The notes below the pieces were generated by a model. The model ran no database searches. It was not told where the DNA came from and was given only the letters and a program-made list of their open reading frames with translations. Position numbers and translations under genes: made by a program. From Marthasterias glacialis (lineage: Eukaryota; Echinodermata; Asteroidea; Forcipulatida; Asteriidae), in contig OU452226.1 of the NCBI GenBank assembly GCA_911728455.2, positions 12,065,498-12,129,497 on the forward strand: a stretch of 64,000 bases of DNA, given 5' to 3'. Shown one piece after another: positions 25,501 through 40,500 of the stretch (its first letter is position 1; each line of letters opens with the position of its first letter).

Positions 25501-28500
25501 AAGTCAGTTTTTTTTTTAATGTCTGCCAGGTGAAAAAAAAGTAGCCGTTGTTTACTTCAGATATAAAGAAATCTTGCTCTTTGATGTACTTTTCTAGCAC
25601 TGAGGAGACTAACTAGCCCCCAAAGCTTTTTGGAACCTATAACTCCAGAGGTTACCAAAAAGCTGGAAATGCCACCATTTCAACCAGCCTCTTACAATAC
25701 GGAGGCAAGTTTCAGACCTTTTCGTCAGCTATCTCTCTCATCCCATGATAGATTCAACTGGACAGCTCTCTCTCTTACCTCAGCATTTTTGAAGCAGCCA
25801 TTTAAGGTCTCTCCGTTGGGTCCTTCTGCAATCGATGCAATCCAAACCTGAGAATGAACGGCATATCAAATAAGTTACGATCTAACAACGCAGGACTCAG
25901 ACCTCACCGAGTACACAGTGAAAGTTAGACATCAATGCCAGGCTGAGTTTGAATTGGCGAGTGTGGTGGGATCACCACATTAACAAGCACTGAAGCAACA
26001 CCCTTAGCAACAGCCAATAAACAAACAAACAAACAAACAAACAAACAAACAAACAAAATAAAACAAACAAAAAACAAACAAACAAAATAAAACAAACAAA
26101 TAAACAAACAAACAACAAACAAAATAAAACAAACAAATAAACAAACAAACAAAATAAAACAAACAAAAAAGCAAACAAACAAACAAAACACTTGCCTGCG
26201 ACATATTCACAACATGACTGTATTCTAGTTGTATGGGAAACTCAACCCCTAGCTCCGATTGGAAGGATGCCATTGGGGACAGAGTACCTGATGTCAGAAC
26301 GATGGTACGAGTTTCGTCTCCAAAATCGCTGAACGCCTACAAATTAAAGAAGACAAGTTCTCAATAATACTTTTAAAAATACGTGTACCCTCCACATCAA
26401 TGTGTGAAACAACACTGTACATGTATTGATGGTTGACCCAATTCACCTGTCATCACCAGCGGCATACTTGGTTGCACCATTTTGGGAGTTAGATTCCTTG
26501 TATGTTACCGTGCTGTGCACATTTAAGGTGACTCTCGCGCCATTAGACGAGCACCACATCTTCACATGCAATTTGACTCCCAAAATGGCAGACCATGGGA
26601 AGACAGTAGCCACGCGCGACGTCACTGCAAGGTGTCAACAGACCATCGTCATGCTGCCGCCATATTTAGTCTGACTCCCCACGTGAAATAGGATTACTTA
26701 ATGCTGATTCTCATTTTACTGGAAAGGGAACAGACCATTTTTGCCCGTCCAGCCTCTGTTTGGCTTACATTGATTTGAGAGGCAGGAACCATGATGAAGG
26801 TCTATACCCAATGCCTTCCGAGTCCTGCAGGGAAACATTGCAAGGCCACAGAATTTTGAGGCCTCAGTTTTATTTCTTATTTCATAACACGTCCAACACC
26901 GCAAGCGCCAATAACAGGACGAATAGGAACTGAGAAGTGTTCATGGGAAATGTTTGGGAAAACATTTCCCATGAACACTTCTCAGTTTTCAAGAGGGGAA
27001 AAACCCACATAATCAGGTAGAGACAGAAAACCCAATCAACATGAGGTGGGATTCGAACCGGGGTCCACAGAGGTAAAAGGCAGGGGAACGAAACCACTCA
27101 GCTACCCTGATCCCACTGATGTGAACTGGGTTTTTTTCCGCTCTAGTTGTTTTTCAAATGAGTAGGGGAAAAAATTGAGAGAAAAAAAAAACTTACCACT
27201 GCAGGGTTCAGACACCAGAAATTGAGAGTGATGGTCCAACACTGATCTGGAGCTGTGAATTAAAAAGACACAAGATGATGCAAATAAGAGGGGTGGGATT
27301 GCACAAACAGGAAAATTCCTGAAAAAAACTGAGCTGTTTCCTCTTGGTCTAGAGATGAAACTCTGGGAACCTTCAGTGTGTTCCATATTTGAGGCTCCAC
27401 AGACTAGGTGTAAAACCGATTCAAAACACTTTACACCCGTTCGTAAATACCTTTCCGTTAAACACATACAAAATCCTTTAGAAGGCGAGAACAAATCCGA
27501 CAGTTTAGCCTCGGCTCACCGCAATTCTGCATTGTACGGGACTGACATCTTGTTTCTGTCTATTATAACTGCAGAGAATCATGCGTGACTAGACTTGAAA
27601 ACCAGACTAAACAACTATGCAGAAATTTCGTTTGATAGTACCCTCATTTGACTCAATTTCTTCAGGCCATGTTTAAACACTGTATGCTATGTCTCTATTC
27701 TCTACTGCATAATCCAACATGGCCACATGATCTCCTCTCGACCGATCAGAACGGATCAACTGTCCCAGGTATTTATGAATTTAAATTAAAAATACCTCTC
27801 TAGCTTTAGAAAAGACAGTTGTTAATTAAAGAAATTCTTCTTTTATAAAATAATATAAAGAGCAGCTTACTTTTATTTTTTTTTGTTATCCAGCGATCAT
27901 CCTATCACAAAAAAAAGGGGGAGAAAGGTGTTAATTTTTTTTTTTTAAGTCATGTTTCTGGGCTTTTCTCAAGAAAAAACAAACAACCAATGATCTCATG
28001 AGTTCATTTGGACGATTTGTCAGGCAGCACGAAAAGGCTGCAAGGTAGTTTGCAAAAATCAAGAAACTACTTAGTTCTGATAAGAACTTGTCCTGCCATT
28101 TATCTACTACCAAAGAGTAGACAGGAAAACTAAAGAACTTCAAACTTGTGTCAGCAGATCGTGGAACCTCACGTAAAATATATTCCACATTGCACAGTGA
28201 GATATATCGGTATAAAAATTTCGACTAGCCTGCTCTAGTCATCATCAGAACACTTCAAGAGTATTACCAAGCTCTTATAAGAATTTGTCCTGTCGTATAC
28301 CTACTACCGCAGAGTAGATTGGGAACATTGGGAGACTACCTTGTTCTGATAAGAACTTGTCCTATTTATCTACTACCGCAGAATATTTTCGGGAAACCAG
28401 GAAAATTTAAGCTTTGTCAGTGGATCGGGGAACCTCACGTAAAATATATTCAACACCGCAGAGTGTTTATATTGGCATAAACATTTCGACTTGCCCGCTC

Positions 28501-31500
28501 TAATCATCATCAGAACACTCAAAAATATTAATTCAACAATCTAATAAAAACTTCAAATTTTACGGAGTGAACATTGACCCCTTGTACGCACGTCGCACGC
28601 AGCGCCACGCTCACCATTTTGGAAGTCAATAGGTTTACTTGTAAAGGCCGCACTGCCTACAATGTGCACTACACTTGATAACACACGACATTGCCTTCCA
28701 GAATGGCGCAACCAAAATTATTGTGATGATGACGTCGGGTGATTTGGGTCAATAGGGAGGCCTGACACAAATTATCTTCACTACCAGGGACTACCAATTA
28801 TTTTGACTAGCCCGTTTTAGTCCTCATCAGAAAACCTCAAGTGTATTAACACCATGTGATCATATCTACTTTGCCGTGTAGCAATGTTTCAATAAGAATT
28901 TGACTGCGGAATAGATTTTGGGGACTCCTGCTTTGTTTTCGTGGACCTCATCTTTTGCAAAGGTGACCCATAAACACAAAAAAATCTACAGTGATCAGCG
29001 TTGTGAAACTGATACTTCATCAGCTGAGAACTTGCACTCAGTCAAAATTTAACAGATAAAATTGTATCCCCGAAAAAATATACTCACTGTGTTCTTGTGT
29101 CTTGGTGGTTTGTTCACTTTGGTCTGAGTTCTCATGATTACCACTCTACAATTCAGAAAAATACATGGCAGTGTTTTCTGTTAGTGTGCGCTTCAGATGT
29201 CATATTTTTTGTGTGAAAAAGTAGAAAAGGTTTGTCAGGTGGTATTGGGCAACCACTCTGTCATGTTAGATTCATCCTAGCCCTAATCCTTTACCCATCT
29301 CTCCTACCTAACCCATCTGACACGTACGTATTAATACTTAATACAATTTTTCATAACAATTCCTTCTCACTTCCTCTTTTGAATAGAAATCCACCGATGG
29401 GAAATACAACTTTAAGTTATGCAGTGAGCAAATTGACGACTCCCCCCCCCCTCCAATTCTTCCTTTCCACCCCATCTGGGCCACACGCACTTCTCTCTCA
29501 TCCACTTTTGAATGAGAATACAAACTATGCAAAACAGACCCCTTGGGCCGCTTGATTGAATTCACATGTAATTCTGTCAGTGCAAAAAGCATTTTTTATC
29601 TGCTAATTTAGCATTTAAGATACACACGAGTCTGAAAGTACACAACTTTCTCACTTGAAATATCCCGCATGTACGTGTACAAACAAAACCTGAGATACAG
29701 CGATTTTGCACTGAGCCTCTCTCTTTGGAGTGTCATAGCCAAGCAGTCAAGTGCACCGGTGTGTGGGTCCGATTCCCGGTCGTAACGTTCATGTCCTTGA
29801 GCATGGCACTTAACCATAATTGCTTCCCTAAACCCAGGTGTATAAATGGGAACCTGAGAGGGCTGAGACAGTATTGTGTTGGATTAACCCCTCAGTGCTA
29901 AGTTAAGCAGCTTGGGGTTGTATGCTCCCCAGGGAGTTGAGAAGTTTGAGGAATGGTCTAAGTATGCCTGATGAACAGGGATAATAATGCTGTATTACAC
30001 CTTGATCTAGCTACCAGGATAGGAGAGTTGGGTTGATAGGCATCTCCAACATCTTTTTTAAAGAGTCCAAAGACCCAATTCAGACCAATGAAACCAATCC
30101 CCAAGCTCTTCCACTCCCTCCTTCCCATCAATCCCATCCAATCTGGCTCACATACATACTTACTTGAAGTCTTTCATGAATTTGCTTCCGTTCTTCAACA
30201 AGAAACCGAAGATGACAAACAGATTCTTGAGTGTCATGCCGCTGCTGGAGCTCAAGCTAACTCCGTCTTCTTCATCCTTCTTTTGAGGCTCGGCATCTTC
30301 CAAGAGAAGAGCCAGGTTTTTCTTTAAAAATAAAATAATAAGAGCAGAATGAAAAGAAAAATTACTTTTATCAATCAATTCATAAATACCTTGGAGATTA
30401 AATGCATTCTGATTGGTCAAAATGTGATCACATGGTAGTGTCTTAAATCACAGATAAAGATTTAGTAGTAGTTTTTTTTTATTTCATTTTTTATGCAAGT
30501 TGCCAGACACACAAGGCCAGTAAGACACTCGAGGTGTGGGCTACAAATCAACTGTTTTGTCCAGGGGCCGTTGCCACCTACTCCTGGGGCTGAAACAGGG
30601 TTACCCCTTTACAGTCCGCAAGGATGTAGCCTTGGATATCATCCATCAGAAGCCTGGCTGGTAGAGCAGAAAGCTCTACCTCCCCAACTTTTACGAAGCA
30701 ATTATGGTTAAGTGCCTTGCTCAAGGACACAAGTGTCATGACCGGGACTCGAACCCACACTCCGATGACTCAGCCACCAGAGCTTGAGTCCGACGCACTA
30801 ACCACTCGGCCCTGAAACGCCATGTCGTTGTTGTTTGAGACTAAAGTGACTCCAGTGCTCCTAGGCATGCATGTGTTGTAGCGCAAGCTTATGGGCAACC
30901 AATACACACCAGTACATAGCAGCAGTGAGATTGAATTCAAATGAACTTGTGAACTTGTTGGACAAACTGAGAGGACCCACACGAGACAATAATCGGCTTG
31001 TGGTACACAAAGAGTTCAATCCAACACACAAGGATAACATTGAACAGAGACATTCAGACAAGCACCAGTGAAAGGATACGCGAAACAACAAGCTAACTGC
31101 ACCCGCTAGCTACGTCCATGTCAAAATTAAGATTGAAGAATGCTTCCCGTCTAGTAACTTACCTGAAGTATGGGAAGGGTGTCCTCAGAGATGCCAAAAT
31201 CTATCAGGAGGGCCACCATCTCCGATCCCGACCAAACTTTTAACGCCCTGTCAAACATCCCTCTCCGATTATCAAATTTAGATGAGTGACCTTTGAACCA
31301 TAACAGCAACGCATTCATCTGTGTGGGAAATAAACAATGTTGAAATTTAACAGATGAGCACCATATTGCCTTGTCCATATGCCATGTAAATTGTTATTAA
31401 TAAATAAATAATAAATCAGCTGAAAATAATATACCCATGCGACCCCCCCCCCCCCACCCCCGGCCCTTTTTCTAATTTACTTCATTTATTATAATGCTTA

Positions 31501-34500
31501 CTGGGAATGCCCACATAAACAACCCCAGCTCATGACGCTTCATGTTAAACACTCGGCACCAGATGACCTGTGTACATGCAAATGTTTCCCCTGCCTGGAA
31601 ACGGAAGCGGCGTACAGACGCCATTGTGTAAAAATCAGATTATCGGAACAAAGGGACTCAGAGAAAAACTTACCACGGCATGCACCATTTTGCAGGGCCT
31701 TTTCCTCCATTTGTTTGTAACTGCAAAGCAAGAATAGGGCAATGAACTCACACAGAGCCAGAAAGAGTAAGCCATGTCCAAATCAAGAGACTTCAGCTAT
31801 GGCCATGGCCATTGCTGCAGCTGCAACACTGAAGAATTGGATTATTCAGACATCTAGCCATAGCCACAGCAGAAATCCTCAATTCAGATAGAGTAAGCCA
31901 TGTCCAAATCAAGAGGCTATGGCTATGGCTATGGCCATTGCTGCAACACTGAAGAATTGGATTATTCAGACATCTAGCCATAGCCACAGCAGAAATCCTC
32001 AATTCAGATAGAGTAAGCCATGTCCAAATCAAGAGGCTATGGCTATGGCTATGGCCATTGCTGCAACACTGAAGAATTGGATTATTCAGACATCTAGCCA
32101 TAGCCACAGCAGAAATCCTCAATTCAGATAGAGTAAGCCATGTCCAAATCAAGAGGCTATGGCTATGGCTATGGCCATTGCTGCAACACTGAAGAATTGG
32201 ATTATTCAGCCATCTAGCCATAGCCACAGCAGAAATCCTCAATTTTGACACGACCTTACTAGCAAGACAGATTTGAGATTGATCAGTTTATTTATTTATT
32301 GATTTGTTCATTTACTCATTTAGTTATTTTCATTACACATCCAACAGCGCAAGTGCCAATAACACGATGAATAGGAAACAAGAAGAAAATTTCAGTTGTA
32401 GATGTGGGAGGAAACCCACGTAAATCAGGTAGGTACTGAAAACCCAATGCACATGCAAGGCTCTGGTCCGGGATTCGAACTGGGTACCTCAAAGGTGAAA
32501 GGCAGGGAAAGAAACCACTGAGCCAACCTGACATTTAATATAGTCAAAATCACACAAAGCAATCTCCCTAAAATCTAGAGGTTTTATGTTTTCTTCAGTT
32601 GAGCTGTCTACAAGTCATGCCCGCAGAAAGTTCAGCTTCTGTGGCTCTATTTTGTAAACATGTGATGTCACTGGTTTGTTTCGTGGTCAATAGTGATGAG
32701 TTTTTGAATGTTTTATGAGTTAGGAATGTTGTCCCGTGAGACCAAACAGCCCCCAAATTCCCCGCTGGGCCCAATTTCACAGAGCTGCCCAACCACAAAA
32801 AATAGCCAAGCATCAAGAAAATTATGCTTACCAGAATTAAGGTTACCAGCCAAACTACCATCTCACATGTGCCATTTGTGACTGGTATCCTGCTTGTTTC
32901 CGCTTAGCAGGAAACTGTTAAGCAATATTTACTGCTTGAGCTGGGCCCAATTTCACAGAGCTGCCCAACCACAAAAAGTAGCCAAGCACAAGCAAATTAT
33001 GCTTACCAGAATTAAGGTTACCAGCCAAACTACCATCTCACATGTGCCATTTGTGACTGGTATCCTGCTTGTTTCCGCTTAGCAGGAAACTGTTAAGCAA
33101 TATTTACGGCTTGAGCGGCTCTATAGATATTGGGCCCAGGTCTTGACTTACTGTGAGTATCCAGCTCATTCACAGTGTCTTCCAGCTGATTCACGGTCAC
33201 ACTACAGCTGGCAGCTTCCCTAGCAGAGTCCTCTATATTATGCGCCTCGTCCAGCACGACAATCTGACCTTTTAAGTTTATTTCCATCTGGAAATGAAAA
33301 AGTATTGTGACTTTCAATGATGAGTGAGGGCCAATGCTGACAAACAGGCCTGTCACTTGGATCTAAATCTGAGGTAAATTGAAACGATGCATTTCCATCT
33401 TTTAGAGATTTTGAATTTGAATTTTATTACAATTTGCAATCATCGTAACTCGAAGGTCAAATTACAAAGCCAGTACAATGGTAAAAAAGAGTAGTTAATT
33501 TGTAAAAATATACAGAAATTTAAAAACACAAAAAGAGAAAAAAAATCAATAAAAATACCAACCAAGACACACAATTCAAAGAGCTTTCACAGTGGCGAAA
33601 AATAGATCAAAGAATACGATGAAAACTGGTTTAACGTGTCCTGGCTGAAAAAACAAGGGTAGGAATTGGCACAATCAGAATGAGCACAAGTACCATCATG
33701 CGTGATATCGTTTTTTGCTGTTTTCACTGTAATCACCGAGCTTGATGAAATTTTCACAGTTAACTCATATGGTGTGAACAGGGTTGGCCTTTTTCTTTTG
33801 TCATGGACTAGCGGGACCAGCTAGCTTGTTGTTTTCCCTCGACGTCCACCAGCATCTCTACTGGTAAACGTCTCAACGAATCCAATTCAATACTTTCATT
33901 TGCATATAGACCCATCTATCAAGCCCCGCCCCTAAACATGTTGACCAATCACAGCATTGGCTACATCACCACTGTACACATGGGCAGCACAATGTGCATC
34001 TCTTCAATGCCACACTGCGCGACGTGAACATGTGGGTACGCGTGTTTACATTTTGCGACGGGATTTCATCGTGTCGGACTTTCGGTGGCGAGGCCAAGGC
34101 TGTGATTGGTCAACATGTCAGCGGGCGGGGCTTAATGGATCGGTCTATCTGACGCCGTATGAACTGAATATTCAGATAGTGGCTCATCAGGGAAGCATTG
34201 CACTTGGCATCAAGACTATATGAAGATAATTTGGTACCAGTCCTCAGGTAATTTTACTGGCATTTTGCTAGCGCACCAATGAAAGCTGAAGAAAAATCGG
34301 TTTGTCTCCTACCGTGGATCTGATTATGGGGTCCACTAGGTAGTTGTATGGACAGAAAATAATATCTGCATCGTCTTTCAGGGACCTCACTGCATAGTAG
34401 GGACAGGCCTGGGTGGGAACAACAACAAAAAAGAATCAGGAAAAAAGTCACTTCACATATGAATCAACAGACAGGAAATTAAGTGAGGTGGTTTGTCTGG

Positions 34501-37500
34501 GTACCAACTGCGTGAAGTTTTAATCTCTATCAGGAGAAGTGCCACTTCTGAGCAGAACCCCGATTGAGATCAAGTATAGACCTTGTGCAACTTCATCACA
34601 GATCACACACATGCTTTCAACATTGCCATTTTGGAGAAGACTTAGCTCCGAAAAAAACGTATTTTTGTAATTTCACAAACTGAACCAATTGCTTGAAAGA
34701 TGAATTCTTCTGTTTAAATCTCGCAAGCCACACTCTGTATTTTCTGTACATTTTTTTAAATGTCACTTTCCACTGTTCACTTCGTCGATATGAGTTCAAC
34801 TGATACATATTGTCACCATACCACATTTTGGGTAGATGACTGTGACAATCACCCCTCAATAAGAAAAACACACATTTAACAGATTCTAGCAGGAATTTTG
34901 TAATTGTTTCCGAAAACTGAAAACGATTACATCACATAATGAATTACCAAGCTTACTTTCATCATAAAGATTTTTGAATTTTGAACTTAGAAAGAATATT
35001 TTATGTGGTAAAATTACATAATATTTATCAACAGCACCCTAGACTTACTTTTATTTGCTTGCCAAGAGTCACAAGGTCTTCTATATCCCATACTCCGGTT
35101 AGCCCACGGTCTCTCACTTGCCACTGGTGCTTCATCTTGTGAACTCCATTGAAATATTGGCAGGAGCCACCCTGAGACAAAAGTCAATAGAAAAAAGCAA
35201 AAAAAACCCTCAAACAATGATCAAAACAAATCACACTCAAATTAAGTCTCCACAATAAGAAACAAATTAAAATAGATGTTAATTTTTGTGATATAGAATA
35301 TCATTATTCTTTTTACCCGAACACAAATGTGTGTTAAGCACTGTATACTCAGTACTTTCCCCAAGTCCTGTGATTTTTTTTTTTACGGGGGTCAAGGGTT
35401 CGAATCCCACCCGAGGAACATGCCTGGGAATTTTTTTTTCACAGGACACGGGAAAGTGCTGAGCATACAGTGATTAACACACATTGGTATACAAGTAAAA
35501 ACACAAATAATATTCTTTTATCCCCGATGCAAAAATTAACATCTACATCTATTATAATGGTTGCGGTACCCGCTGCTAATAGGATCCGAACTGACTCTAG
35601 CTACCCGGCAATCTCGGTAGTCTAGTTGGTAGGACATCTGCTCTAGAATGGTGGGGGTCGTGAGTTCGAATCCCACCCGAGGAATATGCCTGTGGATTTT
35701 TTTTTTCACAGGACTCGGGAAAGTACTGAGTATACAGAGCTTAACAAGCATCGGTGTACGGGCAAAAACACAAATAATAAGAAAAAAAGAAATAAAGTGT
35801 AAAACACACATCAGAGAAGAGTAAAACCAAAAACACCATAGGCCTACATCACATGTACTTCATCCCCATCTTCTTTCAAAATAGAATGACGTCCCCTGGG
35901 ATGAGATTAGAAGAATAAGAACATTCCGGAACAATGGCTTGCTAGCCCGAGTTCCCCCTTATTCTGGACCCGGAACCTCCCATATGTTACAATTCAGGAG
36001 GTTTACAGACTCCGTGCATCACCAGAACGACAAAACTACAGGTTTGGGCACATTATGGACTATTTCTTTATCTCAATTGACTGCTTTACTTCTTTCAAAA
36101 TTTGAAGGATCCAGCAGTTTTTGAAAAACTGAAATCAGGAGAAAAAAAAACTGAGAAATCACATGCCTGTTTGACACGGTGTGGACTACTTCTTTCTTCC
36201 TTTGGTGATTGCTTTAATTCTCTCGGAAAAATTGGATACTCAAGGAGAATTTGAAGGGAAAAAAAATCTTTAAACCAATAAAAAAATCCTGAAAAATCAC
36301 ATGCCTGGCACACTCCTAGGTGGTGCACTGTTATTGTGAATCGCCAAAAACTGTTAAATTCATTTTTTTTTTTTTTTGTAACTCACGTTTCGCCCATCCA
36401 GAAGCTCCTTACAGCCTTCGTTTTTATAAGGGCCGGCCGAGACAATCGGATGGATACAAGTATGCTCCCTACTTCCCAGGATTGACATCCTTTGGACACA
36501 AACAGAAATATTTACATCATCAGATGTGAAATTTTTGTTTTTGCAAAATAGAGAAATGAAGGTGTTCTTTTGCAGACATAATTTTTGCACCTGTAAAGAA
36601 AGAGGAAATGGCCGAAAACACAAAACTTTGTTCAGTGTTTTTCTGTTTTTTATGGCAGTATGAGGCCCCCGTCCAAATCAACTGAATTTTGCTATGGCTA
36701 CAGCTGTTAGCCGCAGCCACAACGTTGAAGAATGGGACTTTTCGGTGTTAAGCTGTAGCCACTGCCGCCGCCATCCATTCGGACACGGCCTACATATATT
36801 TTGCAAACAGAGAGAATCAGCTGATCGTTTCAAAAGTTCCATGCCTACTTAATAATGAAAGGACTATTTTGTTTTTATCTACTGGACTCGGAAAGCATTG
36901 GGTATACAGTGGGTATAAAGTGCTCCTTCAAACATTAGTGTGGGGCAAAATCCATCATTCTTAACCAGTAGCCGCCAGATGAGGTGTAAACAGTTTACAT
37001 GCAAATGTTTCCCCTGCCTGGAAACGGAAGTGTGTAAAGACGCCATCGTGTTAAAATCGGAATACCATAACAGAGGACCCCCGGGCATTCCACTGAGCGT
37101 GCACAGAACACGCACACACTGTCTAACACTTCATTTCACCCACACAAAGACAGAACTTGGTCTTGAATATTTCGCACTTTTCTGGCTACTGTAAGGTGGT
37201 TTTTGTGTAATCCCTGGTTCCAGACCATTGTCCTTTTGTTCCAAGAAGAGGATTATGAGACATCAAGAGGCTTCCACCATTGTTTATTCATTGTATTTCG
37301 GCTGAATGGAGGTAAGTCAGAGTGAGCCAGGAATCAAGCCGTGGTTCTGGGTTTAGTACCAATCCTATGCCGCAGGTTAACGGCCGATGTTGTCCAATTC
37401 ACGGTGTGTGAAAAACAAAACAAAACACACGATGCAATAAAAAGAATCTTTGTTCTCTTGGCTTTGTCAAGTCAGGGTTTCTTTGTGCCAGCTGTACTCT

Positions 37501-40500
37501 CAAAAGAAAAACGATTCTGGCAATTACGACAAAATAATCTTGCCAAAAGAATCCCGATGGAAACTGGTTCAATACCAATGCAAAAATCACATTATTAACA
37601 ACCTTTCTGTCATGATGTACATTTATATTATGATGTACGTATACACTTTATTTGTATTATTTAAACTATTGCTGTAAACCTTCCCCAGGGTGACGGGGTA
37701 TGTTCCTTTTGTGGAATACAACAAGAAATCAGATCAAATTATTACTTGAAAGTGGGAAAAAAAGATATAAATTCAGTTGACTTACTGAACGTCCTTGTAT
37801 GCCGTCTTGCCAAGTTCTTTTATGATCTGGGCGATCTGCTTGTGAGTTCGGGTTCCAAAGAAAATCTTGGGCACTCTTGATGAACAAAAGGGTTGAGTAA
37901 AAAAGTATCACTTTGTCGTTGAACAAAAAAAAATAACGTCAATGCAAAAACAGTTTATTTCGTAATAGCATTGCTTCTAGCACGAGAGAGGCTCCGTGCA
38001 AAAATGTCTTCTGTGCCTACGGTTATGTGTGTACATGTACATCCAATACAATTTAAACAAGATACGTTTATAAGTACAATTTGAAACTTAAGTAAATGCT
38101 ATTTTTGGAGAGATGTTCTTGCACTGACGGGACGACATGAACATACTATAGATCTAGCTTACTGAATAATCCTTAAAAAACCTATTTAATGTGCATAAAA
38201 TCACAGACTTGGAATAGGGTTTGGACTGATTGAGTTTTTTTTTTATTAGATCGGGTCATTCTCAGATCCCGATCAGTGATGGTCTTCCAGTCGGCTCTAT
38301 TCTCCATGACACTTTGGATTTCTTGGATGTTGTTAAGCCCTGTGTCTTGCCTTAACAGGTTTATATAGGTCATGGCTGGCTGCCCCCTTCCCCTGTTCCC
38401 ATGTGTTGGTGCCCAGAACAGTAGTTGTGATACAACCTCGTCCTTACGTCGGTAGCAATGCCCAGATACTTTCATTCTTGGATTGATGATGCTTCATAAA
38501 TGCTTTATTCTGATTGTTATTTACCTCCTCCTGTTGTAAACATCCTTAGCTGAGTGGCACTGACACGGACACGGCGTCTTCTCTGCACTTTCCACCTCTA
38601 TCACTTCCTCCTCACAAACTGTGAAATAACAGGATCACAAATCAGACAACGAGTGATTAACTCTAAACTCTTCACTGTGAGGCTTGTATATGACGACAGA
38701 CAAACTGAACTTGATTTACACACTTTGCTCAGCAATTAAGATTAATACACATCTCAGAGATGCAACTGGCTATTGGGAAAACAAATCGGGAAAAATCTAA
38801 CTCTAAAAACTACATATCCAGAGTTTGGGCAATGTCCAGAATGAGGGCCGAGTGACGCAAATGGCAGACCATGGGCAGACCCTCTTTTGACTCAATTTCC
38901 TCAGTCCATGTTCAAACCCTTTGTGGCATGTCTATATCGCACGTTTAAAACATGGCCACGTGATCTCCTCTCGACCAATCAGAACGGATAAACTGTCCCA
39001 GGTATTTATGAATGATATATAAACTCTGCCTGTCTGCAATAATAATAATATCATGTACCGAAGGCATCTACACAGTAAACCATCAACCCTCCTACTTTCT
39101 GACCATTCAACCGTTAAATATCATCCACTGTGGTTTTGAATGATAAACTGTTGCTGTCTGCAATATGGTGAATGCATCAACACAGTACACACATGTGCAC
39201 AGTTCAGTCAGTTCTGTGGCCAGTTTTGCAACCATACACAACTCATGCTGTCGAGTGGCTTCAAACAGTTGGTCAACTTGCTGGAAAATGTGAATAAGAT
39301 TACAAGGCAGTTATTCAACTGAAATCTCCCATTCACGTACCTGAAACTTCTTTTTTCTTCTTCTTCTTTACCTGTTAATGCAAATGGTAAAACAATCAAT
39401 AAATAAGCATTTGCAAAATGACCAGTGCTGCAAATCGCAAATAGCCTCATGGACCGACATTTTGACCCTTCGGCAACGACTCTGCTCTGGTGGAAGTAAT
39501 AAGAAATGCATGAACTACCACAAAATACATGCATGTACGTCACATCTTGAAACAGTCCTGTTCATGTGGCCATTCCCGGAGACCATTACTTAAAACATGA
39601 AGGGGATCACGACAGACACATCTTCAGCTGATTTATTATTGATTAAATTTCAAATAGCATATGGACACATCCTTCAAAAGTGGCCATTGTATTTGACTAA
39701 CGAAACAACAAGCTCACAGGTCCTGCTGGCTAATCACTGAAAATGTTAACGGCAAACCTTACCTTACTAATAACAAAAAAGAAATTAACATCTGTGTTTT
39801 TTTTTAACCCGTACACCAATGTGTGTTAAGCACTGTATGCTCAGTATATTCCTGAACCCTGTGAAAACAACTCTACAGGCATAATATTCTTCAGGTAGGC
39901 AATTCCCACCAGACGAATATGCCTGTTTTTTTCACAGGACTCGGGAAAGTACTGAGTATACGGTGCTTAACACACATCGGTGTAACGGGTAAAAAAAAAA
40001 CACACTAATATTATTCTTTATCCCCGATGCAAAAATTAAAATCTATTACAAAAGAAATGTCTTCATTTTTTCTTCTTTCTCACCGAGGAAATTCTTTTGC
40101 GTTTCTTCTTGCTGGGCTGAAAGTCATCCGCATCCTCCTCCTCTGACATCAGTCCCCTCTTTGATTTGCTTTGAGTCGGTTCTAAAATTGTTCAACACAA
40201 AGTACACCCCAAAAAAAACAGTTTTACTAGTTTCAAGCTGACAGCTCACTGAATATGAAGTTTGTACAAGTACCCAATCCTATAGAGAAATCTGAAATAA
40301 TGTCAAAGTCAAGAAAACAGCAGTTGACGACCCCTGAAAATCACTGCTACTTATTTTTAAGGCTTTTGATAATTACTTCAAAAATAAACGACGATAAAAT
40401 CTTTCTTGGTAAAGAGCAACGGAGAGTTGTTGATAGCAAAGATTATAGAGCGCCGTAGGCGCAAGATGGGGAACTGGGCCTTTATCTACTGTTGGAAAGT

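Noticed and set aside
25925-26273. Phe/Leu/Val/Cys-rich 'membrane protein' frames on the minus strand
   Set aside because: They come from the AAAC simple repeat; only the part coding BRIP1 exon 19 is real.
31793-32251. 152-codon frame with 40-aa repeats
   Set aside because: Caused by the 120-bp tandem repeat in a BRIP1 intron.
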